A stretch of DNA of 64,000 bases from APNM01 sp040361335 (GTDB taxonomy: Bacteria > Pseudomonadota > Gammaproteobacteria > Nevskiales > Salinisphaeraceae), in the NCBI RefSeq assembly GCF_040361335.1, contig NZ_APNM01000015.1:1-64000 (forward strand). Reading direction: 5' to 3'. The notes beneath the pieces are model-generated. The model searched no databases, was not told the DNA's origin, and was given only the letters and a program-made list of their open reading frames with translations. How positions within the stretch are numbered: the first letter of the stretch is position 1; each line of letters starts with the position of its first letter. Both the position numbers and the translations under genes were made by a program. Positions 18,572 to 29,922 of the stretch are shown one piece after another.

Positions 18572-20776
18572 ATGGCAGCGAATATGGAATCGAATGCCCC
18601 CGAGCTGGACAAGGTCGCCGGGGAAGCGATCAAGGTGACCCAGGACGACAACGGCGTCCTGGTGATCACGCTGGACATGCCCGGCCGCAGCGCCAACGTC
18701 CTCAACGACCAGCTCTCCGAGCCCTTCGCCGCGCTGATCCGGCGCATCGAGGAGGACGAGTCGGTGACCGGCGTGATCCTCACGTCGGCCAAGCGCGACT
18801 TCCTGGTCGGCGCCGACATCGACGGCCTCTACGAGATCACCGAGCCGGCCGACGCCCTGCGGCTGGCGGACGAGTACAAGGCCATGCTCCGGCGCCTCGA
18901 GACCTGCGGCAAGCCGGTGGTGGCGGCGCTGAACGGCTCCGCCCTGGGCGGCGGCCTGGAGATGGCGCTGGCCTGCCACTATCGCATCACGGTGGATTCG
19001 CCCAAGCTCAAGATCGGGCTGCCCGAGGTCAAGCTGGGCGTGCTGCCGGGCGGTGGCGGCACCCAGCGGCTGCCGCGCCTGATCGGCATCCAGGCGGCGC
19101 TGCCCCTGCTCAACGAGGGCAAGGAGCTGCGCCCGGACAAGGCCCTGGAAAAGGGCATCATCGACGAGCTCGCATCCGACGTCGACGACCTCCTAGCCCG
19201 CGCCCGCAAGTGGGTCGCCGGCCAGATCGAGAGCAAGGCCAAGCCGGCCCAGCCCTGGGACAAGAAGGGCTTCAAGTGGCCCGGCGGCGATTCCCGGAGC
19301 CCCGCCAACGGCCAGATGTGGGCGATCGCGCCGTCGATGCTGAACCAGCGCACCCACGGCAACTACCCGGCGCCGCTGAACATCATGTCGGCGGTGTTCG
19401 AGGGCGGCCTGGTGGATTTCGATACCGCGTGCAAGATCGAGAGCCGCTATTTCGCGGAGCTCGTGGTCTCGCGCGAGGCCAAGAACATGATCGGCACCCT
19501 CTGGTACCAGCTCAACAAGATCAACAGGGGTGAGTCGCGGCCGGACGGCCACGAACGCACCCAGGTGAAGAAGCTGGGCGTGCTGGGCGCCGGCATGATG
19601 GGGGCCGGCATCGCCTATGTCTCGGCGAAGGTCGGCATCCAGGTGGTCCTCAAGGACGTCGACCAGGAGGCCGCGGAGCGCGGCAAGGCCTATTCCGAGA
19701 ATCTCGAGGACAAGGCCATCAAGCGGGGCCGTTCCACGCCGCAGAAAAAGCGCGAGCTGCTGGACCGGATCCTGCCGACCGGGGACGCGAACGATCTCGA
19801 GGGCTGCGATCTGGTGATCGAGGCCGTGTTCGAGGATCGGGAGCTCAAGGGCAAGGTGACGGAGGAGACCGAGGCGGTGATGGACCCGAAGGGGGTTTTC
19901 GGGTCCAACACCTCCACCCTGCCGATCACGGGTCTGGCCAAGCGCAGCAGCCGGCCGGACCAGTTCATCGGCATCCATTTCTTCTCGCCCGTGGAGAAGA
20001 TGCCGCTGGTCGAGATCATCGTCGGCGAGCAGACCGACGACGAGACCCTGGCGCGGGCGTTCGACTACGTGCAGCAGATCAAGAAGACGCCGATCGTGGT
20101 CAACGACTCCCGCGGCTTCTACACCTCGCGCTGCTTCGGCACCTACGTGATGGAGGGCGTGGCCCTGCTCGCCGAAGGCCAGCATCCGCGCGCCATCGAG
20201 CAGGCGGGCCTCAAGGCCGGCATGCCGGTGGGACCGCTGGCGCTCGAGGACGAGGTGTCGCTGTCCCTGGGCCTGCACGTGATGGAGCAGACCCGCAAGG
20301 ACATGGAAGCCGAGGGCAAGGAATACAAGCCGCATCCCGCGGATGCGGTCATCCGTAAGATGGTCGAGGAGCTGGACCGGCCGGGCAAGAAGGCCGGCAA
20401 GGGCTTCTACGAGTACCCGGAGAACGGCAAGAAGCATCTCTGGCCGGGCCTCGCCGAGCATTTCCCGCTGGCCGACAAGCAGCTCTCCCAGCAGGAGATG
20501 ATCGACCGCATGATGTTCGCCCAGGCCAACGAGACGGCCCGGTGCGTCGAGGAGGGCGTGGTCACCGAGGTGGCGGACGCCAACATCGGCAGTATCTTCG
20601 GTTGGGGCTTCGCCCCCTTCCACGGGGGTACAATACAGTACATCAACAGCATCGGCGGGACCGAGCGGTTCGTCGCCCGGGCCCGGGAGCTGGCCGCCGC
20701 CTACGGCGAGCGCTTCCAACCCGCCAAGCTGCTGGAGGACATGGCCGCGAAGGGCGAAAACTTCCCGGCCCGATGA
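18572..20776 (+). CDS. FadB/FadJ-type multifunctional enoyl-CoA hydratase / 3-hydroxyacyl-CoA dehydrogenase
   Basis: A 734-residue two-part enzyme. Residues about 20-220 are a crotonase domain with FLVGADI, GSALGGGLEMALAC and GLPEVKLGVLPGGGGTQRLPR, so both catalytic Glu positions are present. From about 330 comes a 3-hydroxyacyl-CoA dehydrogenase with the NAD site VLGAGMMGAGIAY, IEAVFED, SNTSTLPI and the His in GIHFFSPVEKM, then the C-terminal domain (DSRGFYTSR, GAGMPVGP-like GLKAGMPVGPLAL). It would act between the acyl-CoA dehydrogenases and the thiolase. The start is supported by TAGGAGTTAAGCA. Repeats border it on both sides. Confidence 0.93.
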   Translation: MAANMESNAPELDKVAGEAIKVTQDDNGVLVITLDMPGRSANVLNDQLSEPFAALIRRIEEDESVTGVILTSAKRDFLVGADIDGLYEITEPADALRLADEYKAMLRRLETCGKPVVAALNGSALGGGLEMALACHYRITVDSPKLKIGLPEVKLGVLPGGGGTQRLPRLIGIQAALPLLNEGKELRPDKALEKGIIDELASDVDDLLARARKWVAGQIESKAKPAQPWDKKGFKWPGGDSRSPANGQMWAIAPSMLNQRTHGNYPAPLNIMSAVFEGGLVDFDTACKIESRYFAELVVSREAKNMIGTLWYQLNKINRGESRPDGHERTQVKKLGVLGAGMMGAGIAYVSAKVGIQVVLKDVDQEAAERGKAYSENLEDKAIKRGRSTPQKKRELLDRILPTGDANDLEGCDLVIEAVFEDRELKGKVTEETEAVMDPKGVFGSNTSTLPITGLAKRSSRPDQFIGIHFFSPVEKMPLVEIIVGEQTDDETLARAFDYVQQIKKTPIVVNDSRGFYTSRCFGTYVMEGVALLAEGQHPRAIEQAGLKAGMPVGPLALEDEVSLSLGLHVMEQTRKDMEAEGKEYKPHPADAVIRKMVEELDRPGKKAGKGFYEYPENGKKHLWPGLAEHFPLADKQLSQQEMIDRMMFAQANETARCVEEGVVTEVADANIGSIFGWGFAPFHGGTIQYINSIGGTERFVARARELAAAYGERFQPAKLLEDMAAKGENFPAR

Positions 20777-20781
20777 AGATG

Positions 20782-20866
20782 AACCACAGAGGCACAGAGG
20801 ACACAGAGACTCAAGTATTGGTATTCGACTCTCTGGCTTTGTGCACTCCGTGACTCTGTGGTCAAT
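20782..20866. repeat. ACCACAGAG inverted-arm repeat, copy 2
   Basis: Left arm AACCACAGAGGCACAGAGGA (20782-20810) and right arm GTGCACTCCGTGACTCTGTG region (20829-20866). It starts 5 bases after the stop of the FadB-type gene and ends about 25 bases before the fadE start. Confidence 0.9.
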
Positions 20867-20890
20867 GACTTAAGACAACGAGGTAACGCC

Positions 20891-23149
20891 ATGTTTGCCA
20901 AGCTCATGAAGACCCTCAAGGACGCCAAGATGCTGCCGCAGATCTCGGACACCGAGCGCGCGGCGCTGGAGGCGGGCTCCGTCTGGGTCGACGGCGAATT
21001 CTTCTCCGGCAACCCGGACTTCAGCAAGATGCTGGCCGAGGCCTATCCCCAGCTTCCGCCCGAGGAGCAGGCCTTCATCGACGGCCCGGTGGAAGAGCTG
21101 TGCCACATGGTGGACACCTGGCGCGTCCAGGAGACCCGCCGGATCCCCGAGGAGATCTGGCAGTACCTGCGCGACAAGGGCTTCTTCGGCCTGATCATCC
21201 CCAAGGAGTACGGCGGGTTCGGCATGTCCACCCTGGGCCGATCCACGGTGATGATGAAGACCTCGCACCTGGGCGCGGTCGGCAGCCTGATCGTGATCCC
21301 CAACACCCTGGGCGCCGCCGAACTGCTGATCGAGTACGGCACCGAGGAGCAGAAGCGCGAGTACCTGCCCAAGCTGGCCAAGGGCGAGTACGTGCCGTGC
21401 TTCGGCCTCACCGAGCCCACCGCGGGCTCCGACGCCGCGTCCATCCGCGCCGAGGGGCAGGTGTTCAAGGATGACGACGGCGAGATCAAGATCCGCCTGA
21501 ACTTCTCCAAGCGCTACATCACGCTGGCGCCGGTGGCCAACCTGGTGAGCCTGGCCGCCAGCCTGCACGACCCCGAGAACCTCCTGGGCAAGGGCGAGCA
21601 CCCCGGCATCACCGTGGTGATGCTGCACAAGGGCACGCCGGGCCTGGAGCTGGGCGACCACCACCTGCCGATCTCGGCGTTCGACAACGGCCCGATCCAC
21701 GGCAAGGACGTGGTGGTGCCGGCGACCAACATCGTGGGCGGCCACGAGCGCGCCGGCCAGGGCTGGCGCATGCTCATGGAGCAGCTCTCCGGCGGCCGCG
21801 CCGTGTCGCTGCCGGCCGGGGGCGTGGCCTCCTGCAAGGCCGCGGCCAACGCCACCGGCCCGTACAGCATCGTGCGCGAGCAGTTCGGCATCCCGGTGGG
21901 CCTGATGGAAGGCCCGCGTACCAACGTCGCCCGCATCGCGGCCCTGGCCTACGCCATGGAATCCGCCCGGGTCTACGTCTGTGCCGGTGTCGACAACGGC
22001 CACCAGCCGCCGGTGATCTCCGCCATCCTCAAGCAGCAGACCACCGAGGTCGGCCAGAAGATGGCGATCGACGGCATGGACGTGCTGGCGGGCGCGGGCG
22101 TGATGCAGGGGCCGAACAACACCCTGGCCGGCGCCTACGTGGGCGCGCCGGTGAGCATCACGGTGGAAGGCGCCAACATCCTCACCCGTACCCTGATCAT
22201 CTTCGGCCAGGGCGCGACCCGCTGCCATCCGTACGCGCTGGACGTGCTCAAGACATTGGAGGAGGACGATGTCGCCGGCTTCCGCAAGTCGCTGCTGGGC
22301 TGGCTCGGCCACAGCGCCCTGAACATGGCGCGCACCGTGGTCCGCGGCATCACCCGCGGCTGGAGCTTCCGCAGCCCGGTCAAGGGGCCGACCGCCAAGT
22401 ACTACCGGCGCCTGGCCTGGGCCTCGGCCCGGTTCGCGGTGCTCACCGACCTGGCGATGTTCCTGGTCGGCGGCAAGCTCAAGCAGCGCGGCAAGCTCTC
22501 CGGCCGTTACGCTGACGCCCTGTCCTGGATGCTGTTCGGGTTCACGACCCTGCGGCGCTGGGAGGCCGAGGGCCGGCTCAAGGAGGACCTGCCGCTGGTC
22601 GAGTACGCCCTCGACTACAGCCTGCAGCAGGTCCAGGAGGCCTTCGAGGGCATCTACGCCAACTTCGACGTGCCGGTCATCGGCTGGCTCCTGCGCAACC
22701 CCGGCCGCCTGTGGCTGCGGCTGAACCCGATCTCCACCGGCCCGAGCGACAAGCTCGATCGCGCGGTGGCGGGCGCCATCCAGCAGCCGGGCGCGCAGTT
22801 CGAGCGCATCGTCGACGGCCTGCCCACGCCGCAGGACGACGAGCCCGGTCTGGGCCGCCTGCACAAGGCCTGGCGCCTGGTGATCCAGGCGCAGCCGATC
22901 AGCGCCAAGGTCTACAAGGCCGTGCGCGCCGGCAAGGTCGCCGCGGGTTCGCCCGCCGAGACCGTGGCGGCGGCCGTCGAGGCCGGCGTGATCACCGCGG
23001 CCGAGGCGGAGACGCTGCGCGCCGCCGAGGCGGCACGCAACGAGGCCATCCAGGTGGACGTCTTCAAGTCCGAGGACTACTACCGGACCGAGGTCACCGA
23101 GGCGGCGGGCAACGAGAAGCCGGCAGTCGCCAAGGCCGCGAACGCCTGA
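20891..23149 (+). CDS. fadE: Acyl-CoA dehydrogenase, FadE type
   Basis: A 752-residue membrane-associated dehydrogenase of the FadE class (E. coli FadE is about 814). Family blocks include PKEYGGFGMSTLGRS, CFGLTEPTAGSDAASI, the FAD/substrate region and GPNNTLAGAYVGAPVSITVEGANILTRTLIIFGQGATRCHP around 390-440, followed by the long C-terminal DUF1974 part ending in an Ala/Glu-rich tail. It introduces the trans-2 double bond into acyl-CoA. I chose the ATG at 20891, after GAGGTAACGCC; an in-frame start at 20858 lies inside the repeat arm. The racemase-like gene follows after 7 bases, so the two are co-transcribed. Confidence 0.92.
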   Translation: MFAKLMKTLKDAKMLPQISDTERAALEAGSVWVDGEFFSGNPDFSKMLAEAYPQLPPEEQAFIDGPVEELCHMVDTWRVQETRRIPEEIWQYLRDKGFFGLIIPKEYGGFGMSTLGRSTVMMKTSHLGAVGSLIVIPNTLGAAELLIEYGTEEQKREYLPKLAKGEYVPCFGLTEPTAGSDAASIRAEGQVFKDDDGEIKIRLNFSKRYITLAPVANLVSLAASLHDPENLLGKGEHPGITVVMLHKGTPGLELGDHHLPISAFDNGPIHGKDVVVPATNIVGGHERAGQGWRMLMEQLSGGRAVSLPAGGVASCKAAANATGPYSIVREQFGIPVGLMEGPRTNVARIAALAYAMESARVYVCAGVDNGHQPPVISAILKQQTTEVGQKMAIDGMDVLAGAGVMQGPNNTLAGAYVGAPVSITVEGANILTRTLIIFGQGATRCHPYALDVLKTLEEDDVAGFRKSLLGWLGHSALNMARTVVRGITRGWSFRSPVKGPTAKYYRRLAWASARFAVLTDLAMFLVGGKLKQRGKLSGRYADALSWMLFGFTTLRRWEAEGRLKEDLPLVEYALDYSLQQVQEAFEGIYANFDVPVIGWLLRNPGRLWLRLNPISTGPSDKLDRAVAGAIQQPGAQFERIVDGLPTPQDDEPGLGRLHKAWRLVIQAQPISAKVYKAVRAGKVAAGSPAETVAAAVEAGVITAAEAETLRAAEAARNEAIQVDVFKSEDYYRTEVTEAAGNEKPAVAKAANA

Positions 23150-23156
23150 GGCGGTC

Positions 23157-24296
23157 ATGGCGGATAACGATCAGGGCAAGCCGCTCGCGGGACTGCGCGT
23201 CCTCGATCTGACCCGGTTGCTGCCGGGCCCGGTGTGCACGCTGTACCTGGCGGACCTGGGCGCGGACGTGATCAAGATCGAGGACGACCAGGCCGGCGAT
23301 TACACGCGGACCCTCAATGCCGAGATGTTCGCGGCCGTGAACCGCAACAAGCGGGGATTGACCCTGGACCTGCGCAAGGCCGAGGACTGCGAGCGCCTCA
23401 AGGCGCTCGCGGCCGACGCCGAGGTCCTGGTCGAGAGTTTCCGTCCGGGCGTGATGGAGCGCCTGGGCGTGGGCTACGACGTCCTCAAGGCGGTCAATCC
23501 GGCCCTGGTCTACTGCGCCATCACCGGCTACGGCCGCACCGGCCCGTACAAGGACAAGGCGGGCCACGACATCAACTATCGCGGCTACACCGGCCACCTG
23601 GAGCAGGGCGGCCGCGCCGGCGGTCCGCCCGACGTGTCCAACTTCCAGCTCGCCGACCTCGGCGGCGGCGCCCTGACCGCGGCCTTCGGTATCCTGGCCG
23701 CGGTCATGCGGGCCCGGGCCACGGGGCAGGGCGGTTACCTGGATTCCGCCATGCTCGACGGCACCCTCGCCATGCAGGTGGTGCCCCTGGGCACGATGCG
23801 CCAGATCGGCCATACCCGGCCGCGCGGCGAGGACATGCTCTCCGGCGGGCTGCCCAACTACGACGTCTACGAGTGCGCGGACGGCAAGTACCTGGCGCTC
23901 GGGGCCCTGGAGCCCAAGTTCTGGCTCGGTTTCTGTCAGGCGGTGGAACGGCCGGATCTGGCCCGCATGCCCATCGGCACCGGCCCCGATGCCGAGGCCA
24001 CCCGCGAGGCCGTGCGCGACCTCGTCGCGCAGCGCACGCGCGACGAATGGGCCGAGTACCTGGCCGACCACGACGTCTGCGCCACCCCGGTATTGACCCT
24101 GGAAGAAGCCCTGGAGAACGAACAGGTCCGGGCCCGCGGCATGGTCTGCCAGGTCGACGGCAAGCCGCAGTTCGCCTGCCCGGTCAAGCTCGACGGCTTC
24201 GAGTTCCGGGTCGAGCGCGAGGCGCCGGCCCCGGGCGAGCACAGCGACGAGATCCTGGCCGAGCTCGAATCCCGCCGGTCGTCCGCCACCGGTTGA
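23157..24296 (+). CDS. CaiB/BaiF-type protein, alpha-methylacyl-CoA racemase-like
   Basis: A 379-residue type III CoA-transferase-fold protein. GLRVLDLTRLLPGPVCTLYLADLGADVIKIE is the usual start. Residues expected of methylacyl-CoA racemase are visible: His in AGHDINYRGYTG (near 130) and Asp in QLADLGGGALTAAFG (near 160). A racemase would convert 2R- to 2S-methyl-branched acyl-CoA so that beta-oxidation can proceed, which suits degradation of isoprenoid chains. It could instead be a CoA transferase; the Asp is shared by both activities. It is coupled to fadE with no repeat between. Confidence 0.85.
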   Translation: MADNDQGKPLAGLRVLDLTRLLPGPVCTLYLADLGADVIKIEDDQAGDYTRTLNAEMFAAVNRNKRGLTLDLRKAEDCERLKALAADAEVLVESFRPGVMERLGVGYDVLKAVNPALVYCAITGYGRTGPYKDKAGHDINYRGYTGHLEQGGRAGGPPDVSNFQLADLGGGALTAAFGILAAVMRARATGQGGYLDSAMLDGTLAMQVVPLGTMRQIGHTRPRGEDMLSGGLPNYDVYECADGKYLALGALEPKFWLGFCQAVERPDLARMPIGTGPDAEATREAVRDLVAQRTRDEWAEYLADHDVCATPVLTLEEALENEQVRARGMVCQVDGKPQFACPVKLDGFEFRVEREAPAPGEHSDEILAELESRRSSATG

Positions 24297-24302
24297 CCAT
24301 AC

Positions 24303-24356
24303 GGGTGGGTACCTACCCTTCAGAGTAGTGGCCCGCCACCCCGTCCGGGCTACAAT
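24303..24356 (+). promoter_or_regulatory. Candidate promoter and near-palindrome upstream of atuA
   Basis: TACAAT at 24351-24356 resembles a -10 box, but no good -35 is seen. Just upstream, GGTGGGTACCTACC (24304-24317) is palindromic apart from one base pair. The 207-base gap between the racemase-like gene and atuA contains no repeat arms, unlike most gaps of the island. Confidence 0.3.
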
Positions 24357-24503
24357 TGCGCGGGCAGCCGGCGGCCGTCCGATCGCCGACACGCGAAAGG
24401 CCGCCCGCCCGAGAATGACGACGTGCACGGGGACGCAATGTCGCCCGGCACGGCCGGCCCAAGGGCCGATCCCGAATCCGAATCTCATACAAACGGGACA
24501 GGC

Positions 24504-26282
24504 ATGACCAAGACGGTGCGAATCGGAGGCGGCGCCTCCATGTGGGGCGACACGCAGACGGCTCCGGGACAGTTGGTCCGCAAGGGCGAACTCGACTACC
24601 TCCTCCTCGAATACCTGGCCGAAGTCACCATGTCCATCCTCACCGCGCAGCGCATGCGCGATGCGAGCATGGGCTGGGCGCGCGACTTCGTGCCGGTGGT
24701 GACGCCGCTGCTGCCGGAGATCGCCAAGCAGGGCATCAAGATCGTGACCAACGCCGGCGGGGTGAACCCGGACGGCTGCCGCGACGCGCTGCAGAAGGCC
24801 TGCGAAGAGGCCGGCGTCGAGCTGAAGATCGCGGTGGTCACCGGCGACAACCTGATGCCGCGCCGCGACGAGCTGGGCGAGGATGTCCTCAAGCCGCTGG
24901 ATCCGGAGCAGCCGCGCCCGGACAACTTCCTGAGCATGAACGCCTACCTCGGGGCCCTGCCGATCAAGCAGGCCTTCGACGACGGCGCCGACGTGGTCAT
25001 CACCGGCCGCTGCGTGGACAGCGCCCTGGCCCTGGGGCCGCTGATGCACGAATTCGGCTGGTCGGCCTCCGACCTGGACCTGCTGTCCGCGGGCAGCCTC
25101 GCCGGGCATCTGTTGGAGTGCGGCGCCCAGTCCACCGGCGGCAACTTCACCGACTGGCGGGACGTGCCCGAGTACGAAAACATGGGCTTCCCGGTCGCGG
25201 AGTGCGCCGCCGACGGCAGCTTCCTGCTCACCAAGCCGCCGGAGACCGGCGGTCTGGTCACCGTCGGCACCGTGGGCGAGCAGATGCTCTACGAGATCGG
25301 CAATCCCGCCGCCTACGTCCTGCCCGACGTGGTCTGCGACTGGCGCGAGGTCACGCTGGAGCAGGTCGACAAGGACGTGGTGCGCGTGGCCGGCGCCCGC
25401 GGCACCGCGCCGACCGACAGTTACAAGGTTTCCGCCACCTATCCCGACGGTTTCCGCCTGACCGCGCTGTTCATGGTCGGCGGTATCGAGGCCGTGGCCA
25501 AGGCCGAGCGGGTGGCGAACGCGCTGCTGGAGAAGAACCGCCGCCTGCTCAAGGACAAGGGCTTCGCCGACTACCGGCAGGCCGACGTCGAGGCGATCGG
25601 CAGCGAGGCCATGTACGGCCCCCACTCGCGCAGCCGCGATACCCGCGAGGTGATGGTGAAGATCGCCGTCACCCACGAGGACGAGAAGGCGCTGAAGCTG
25701 TTCGGCACCGAGGTCGCCCAGGCCGCCACCGGCATGGTGCCGGGCATCACCGGCTACTTCGCCGGCCGGCCCAAGCCCAGCCGCATCGTGCGGTTGTACT
25801 CGGCGCTGGTGCGCAAGACCGAGGTGCCGGTGTCCGTGGACAGCGGCGACGGCCCGCGCGAGATTGAGATTCCGGCGGGCGAGGGCGCGCCGCCGGCGCC
25901 GGTCTCGGCCGCGCCCGGCGAGATCGCCGAGGTGCCGGCCGACGCCGTCGAGGTGCCGTTGATCCGGCTCGCGATCGCCCGCAGCGGCGACAAGGGCGAC
26001 GACAGCAACATCGGCGTGATCGCCCGCAAGCCCGAATACCTGCCCTACATCCGCGCGGCGTTGACCGAGGAGGCGGTTGCGGACTATTTCAGTCATCTTC
26101 TCAAGGGCCAGGTCTATCGCTTTGAATTGCCTGGGATTAATGCCCTCAACTTCCTGTTGACGCGGATTCTCGGCGGCGGTGGCGTCGCCAGTCTCCGGGC
26201 AGATCCGCAGGGCAAGTGTTATGGTCAAATGCTCCTTGATTTCCCGATAGCGGTCCCACGCGAGATCGCGGAGAAACTGTGA
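24504..26282 (+). CDS. atuA: AtuA-like acyclic terpene utilization protein (DUF1446)
   Basis: A 592-residue protein of the AtuA family, which in Pseudomonas is required for growth on citronellol and geraniol but whose reaction is not settled. It begins TVRIGGGASMWGDT, with conserved TNAGGVNPDGC, TGDNLMPR, VVITGRCVDSALALGPL and QSTGGNFTDW in the first 250 residues, and a C-terminal part with ARSGDKGDDSNIGVIAR near 490. I chose the ATG at 24504 because GGGACAGGC precedes it; earlier in-frame starts add a low-complexity leader. It is followed by ETF-QO after 10 bases. This gene is the strongest pointer to terpene rather than leucine catabolism. Confidence 0.86.
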   Translation: MTKTVRIGGGASMWGDTQTAPGQLVRKGELDYLLLEYLAEVTMSILTAQRMRDASMGWARDFVPVVTPLLPEIAKQGIKIVTNAGGVNPDGCRDALQKACEEAGVELKIAVVTGDNLMPRRDELGEDVLKPLDPEQPRPDNFLSMNAYLGALPIKQAFDDGADVVITGRCVDSALALGPLMHEFGWSASDLDLLSAGSLAGHLLECGAQSTGGNFTDWRDVPEYENMGFPVAECAADGSFLLTKPPETGGLVTVGTVGEQMLYEIGNPAAYVLPDVVCDWREVTLEQVDKDVVRVAGARGTAPTDSYKVSATYPDGFRLTALFMVGGIEAVAKAERVANALLEKNRRLLKDKGFADYRQADVEAIGSEAMYGPHSRSRDTREVMVKIAVTHEDEKALKLFGTEVAQAATGMVPGITGYFAGRPKPSRIVRLYSALVRKTEVPVSVDSGDGPREIEIPAGEGAPPAPVSAAPGEIAEVPADAVEVPLIRLAIARSGDKGDDSNIGVIARKPEYLPYIRAALTEEAVADYFSHLLKGQVYRFELPGINALNFLLTRILGGGGVASLRADPQGKCYGQMLLDFPIAVPREIAEKL

Positions 26283-26292
26283 GCGAAATCCT

Positions 26293-27954
<1,662 letters not shown>

Positions 27955-28074
27955 AGCGGAACGACAAGGGCCTTGTGACCGCGGTCGCGGCCGCGCCGGC
28001 CGAGGGTGTCCCCGAGCGCCCCGGACCGGCATACTCTGCGCCCTCCGCGGTTGGAGTTTGAAGGAAGGAGAGAG

Positions 28075-28821
28075 ATGAAAGTACTCGTAGCAGTGAAGCG
28101 GGCGATCGACTACAACGTCCGCATCCAGATCAAGTCGGACGGCTCCGGCGTGGTCCACGAGGGGGTCAAGCACAGCATGAACCCCTTCGACGAGATCGCG
28201 GTCGAGGAGGCGATGCGCTGGAAGGAGCAGGGCAAGGTCGAGGAGGTGGTCGCCGTGACCATCGGTCCCGACGCCTGCCAGGAGCAGTTGCGCTCGGCGC
28301 TGGCCTTCGGTTGCGACCGCGCGATCCACGTCAAGACCGACGACGAGATCCAGCCGTTGACCGCCGCCAATGTCCTCAAGGCGCTGGCCGAGAAGGAATC
28401 CCCGGATGTCCTGATCCTGGGCAAGCAGGCGATCGACGACGATTGCAACCAGACCGGCCAGATGACCGCCGCGCTGCTGGAGTGGCCGCAGGCCACCTTC
28501 GCGGGCAAGGTCGAGCTGGAGGACGGCAAGGCCAAGGTCACGCGCGAGATCGACGCGGGCCTGGAGACCCTGGAGGTCGACCTGCCGGCGATCATCACCA
28601 CCGACCTGCGGCTTAACGAGCCGCGTTATCTCAAGCTCCCGGACATCATGAAGGCCAAGAAGAAGCCGATCGAGGACAGCAGCCTCGACGAGCTGGGCGT
28701 CACGCCGGCCCCCGGGCTGGAAGCGGTCAAGACCGCGCCGCCGCCGCAGCGCGAGCCCGGCGTCATGGTCGAGTCCGTCGAGGAGCTGGTGTCGAAACTG
28801 AAGGACAAGGGGCTTATTTAA
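28075..28821 (+). CDS. etfB: Electron transfer flavoprotein beta subunit
   Basis: 248 residues, usual size. It starts KVLVAVKRAIDYNVRI, has NPFDEIAVEEA (near 40) and the signature block around VEVDLPAIITTDLRLNEPRYLKLPDIMKAKKKPIE (near 165-205). It forms a heterodimer with EtfA, accepting electrons from acyl-CoA dehydrogenases such as AtuD. I chose the ATG at 28075 with AAGGAAGGAGAG just before it. The etfA gene follows after two bases. Confidence 0.96.
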   Translation: MKVLVAVKRAIDYNVRIQIKSDGSGVVHEGVKHSMNPFDEIAVEEAMRWKEQGKVEEVVAVTIGPDACQEQLRSALAFGCDRAIHVKTDDEIQPLTAANVLKALAEKESPDVLILGKQAIDDDCNQTGQMTAALLEWPQATFAGKVELEDGKAKVTREIDAGLETLEVDLPAIITTDLRLNEPRYLKLPDIMKAKKKPIEDSSLDELGVTPAPGLEAVKTAPPPQREPGVMVESVEELVSKLKDKGLI

Positions 28822-28823
28822 TC

Positions 28824-29774
28824 ATGAGCAAGGTACTGATCGTCGCCGACTACCTGAAGGGGCAGTTGAACTCGTCCACCGCCCGCGCGGTGGCCTGCGC
28901 CAAGGACCTCTCGCCCGAGTCGATCGAGGTGCTGGTGCTCGCGGACGACGCCGCGTCGCTGGCCGAGGCCGCCGCCAAGCTGGACGGCGTGACCAAGGTC
29001 CTGACCGTGGAACGCCCCGAGAACGAGCATCCGATGGCCGCCACCCTGGCGCCCCAGATCGCCGCCGCGGCCGAGCAGGGCGGCCACAGCCACGTGCTGG
29101 GCCCGAACACCACGTTCGGCAAGGACCTGATGCCGCGCGTGGCCGCCAAGCTGGGCGTGGCCATGGTCACCGACATCATGGCGGTGCACGGGCCGTACGA
29201 GTTCGAGCGCCCGATCTACGCCGGCAACGCCGTGGTCACGGTCAAGGCGCCGGACAACCAGGTGCTGGTCGCCTCGGTGCGCTGCGCCTCCTACCCGGCG
29301 GTCGCCGAGGGCGACGCCGCGCCGGTCGAGGCGCTGTCGCTGGATGTCGAGCTGCCCTCGCACACCCGGTTCGTGGATCTGGAGACCCACGGCAGCGACC
29401 GGCCGGACCTGCAGACCGCGCCCAAGGTGGTCTCCGGCGGCCGCGGCGTGGGCAGCGAGGAGAACTTCAAGATCCTGTTCGACTTCGCCGACAAGATCGG
29501 CGCCGCGGTGGGCGCCTCGCGCGCGGCGGTGGATGCCGGCTATGTGCCCAACGACATGCAGGTGGGCCAGACCGGCAAGATCATCGCCCCGGAGCTGTAC
29601 ATGTGCTTCGGCATCTCCGGCGCCATCCAGCACCTGGCCGGCATCAAGGACGCCGGCACCATCGTCGCCGTGAACAAGGATCCCGAGGCCCCCATCTTCG
29701 AGGTGGCGGACTTCGGCCTGGTCGGCGACCTGTTCAAGGTGCTGCCGGAGCTGGAAGAGGCCATCAGCAAGTAA
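28824..29774 (+). CDS. etfA: Electron transfer flavoprotein alpha subunit
   Basis: 316 residues carrying the FAD. The FAD-binding C-terminal half shows VVSGGRGVGSEENF (near 212), GASRAAVDAGYVPNDMQVGQTGKIIAPELYMCFGISGAIQHLAGI and IVAVNKDPEAPIFEVADFGLVGDL. It completes the ETF dimer with EtfB. The stop codon is followed six bases later by a repeat arm, which separates this unit from the SDR gene. Confidence 0.96.
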   Translation: MSKVLIVADYLKGQLNSSTARAVACAKDLSPESIEVLVLADDAASLAEAAAKLDGVTKVLTVERPENEHPMAATLAPQIAAAAEQGGHSHVLGPNTTFGKDLMPRVAAKLGVAMVTDIMAVHGPYEFERPIYAGNAVVTVKAPDNQVLVASVRCASYPAVAEGDAAPVEALSLDVELPSHTRFVDLETHGSDRPDLQTAPKVVSGGRGVGSEENFKILFDFADKIGAAVGASRAAVDAGYVPNDMQVGQTGKIIAPELYMCFGISGAIQHLAGIKDAGTIVAVNKDPEAPIFEVADFGLVGDLFKVLPELEEAISK

Positions 29775-29780
29775 GAAGAC

Positions 29781-29909
29781 TAACCACAGAGGCACAGAGC
29801 GCACGGAGGAAGAAGACGGGCTGTTAAGAAACAATACTGCCTAGCTTTCCGGCTTGGCCTTCCCGTATTAGCCAACGTAACTCTGTGTCCTCTGTGTCTC
29901 TGTGGTTAA
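29781..29909. repeat. ACCACAGAG inverted-arm repeat, copy 3
   Basis: Left arm TAACCACAGAGGCACAGAGC (29781-29810) and right arm CTGTGTCTCTGTGGTTAAT (to 29910), about 70 bases of unrelated spacer between. The right arm ends 13 bases before the SDR start codon. Confidence 0.9.
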
Positions 29910-29922
29910 TAGAAATCAATCC

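Noticed and set aside
24423..24503. Longer atuA starting at GTG 24423 or ATG 24438
   Set aside because: The added residues are low complexity and the ATG at 24504 has the better ribosome binding site.
29902..29922. SDR start at GTG 29902
   Set aside because: This codon lies inside the right arm of a repeat; ATG 29923 gives the family-like N-terminus.
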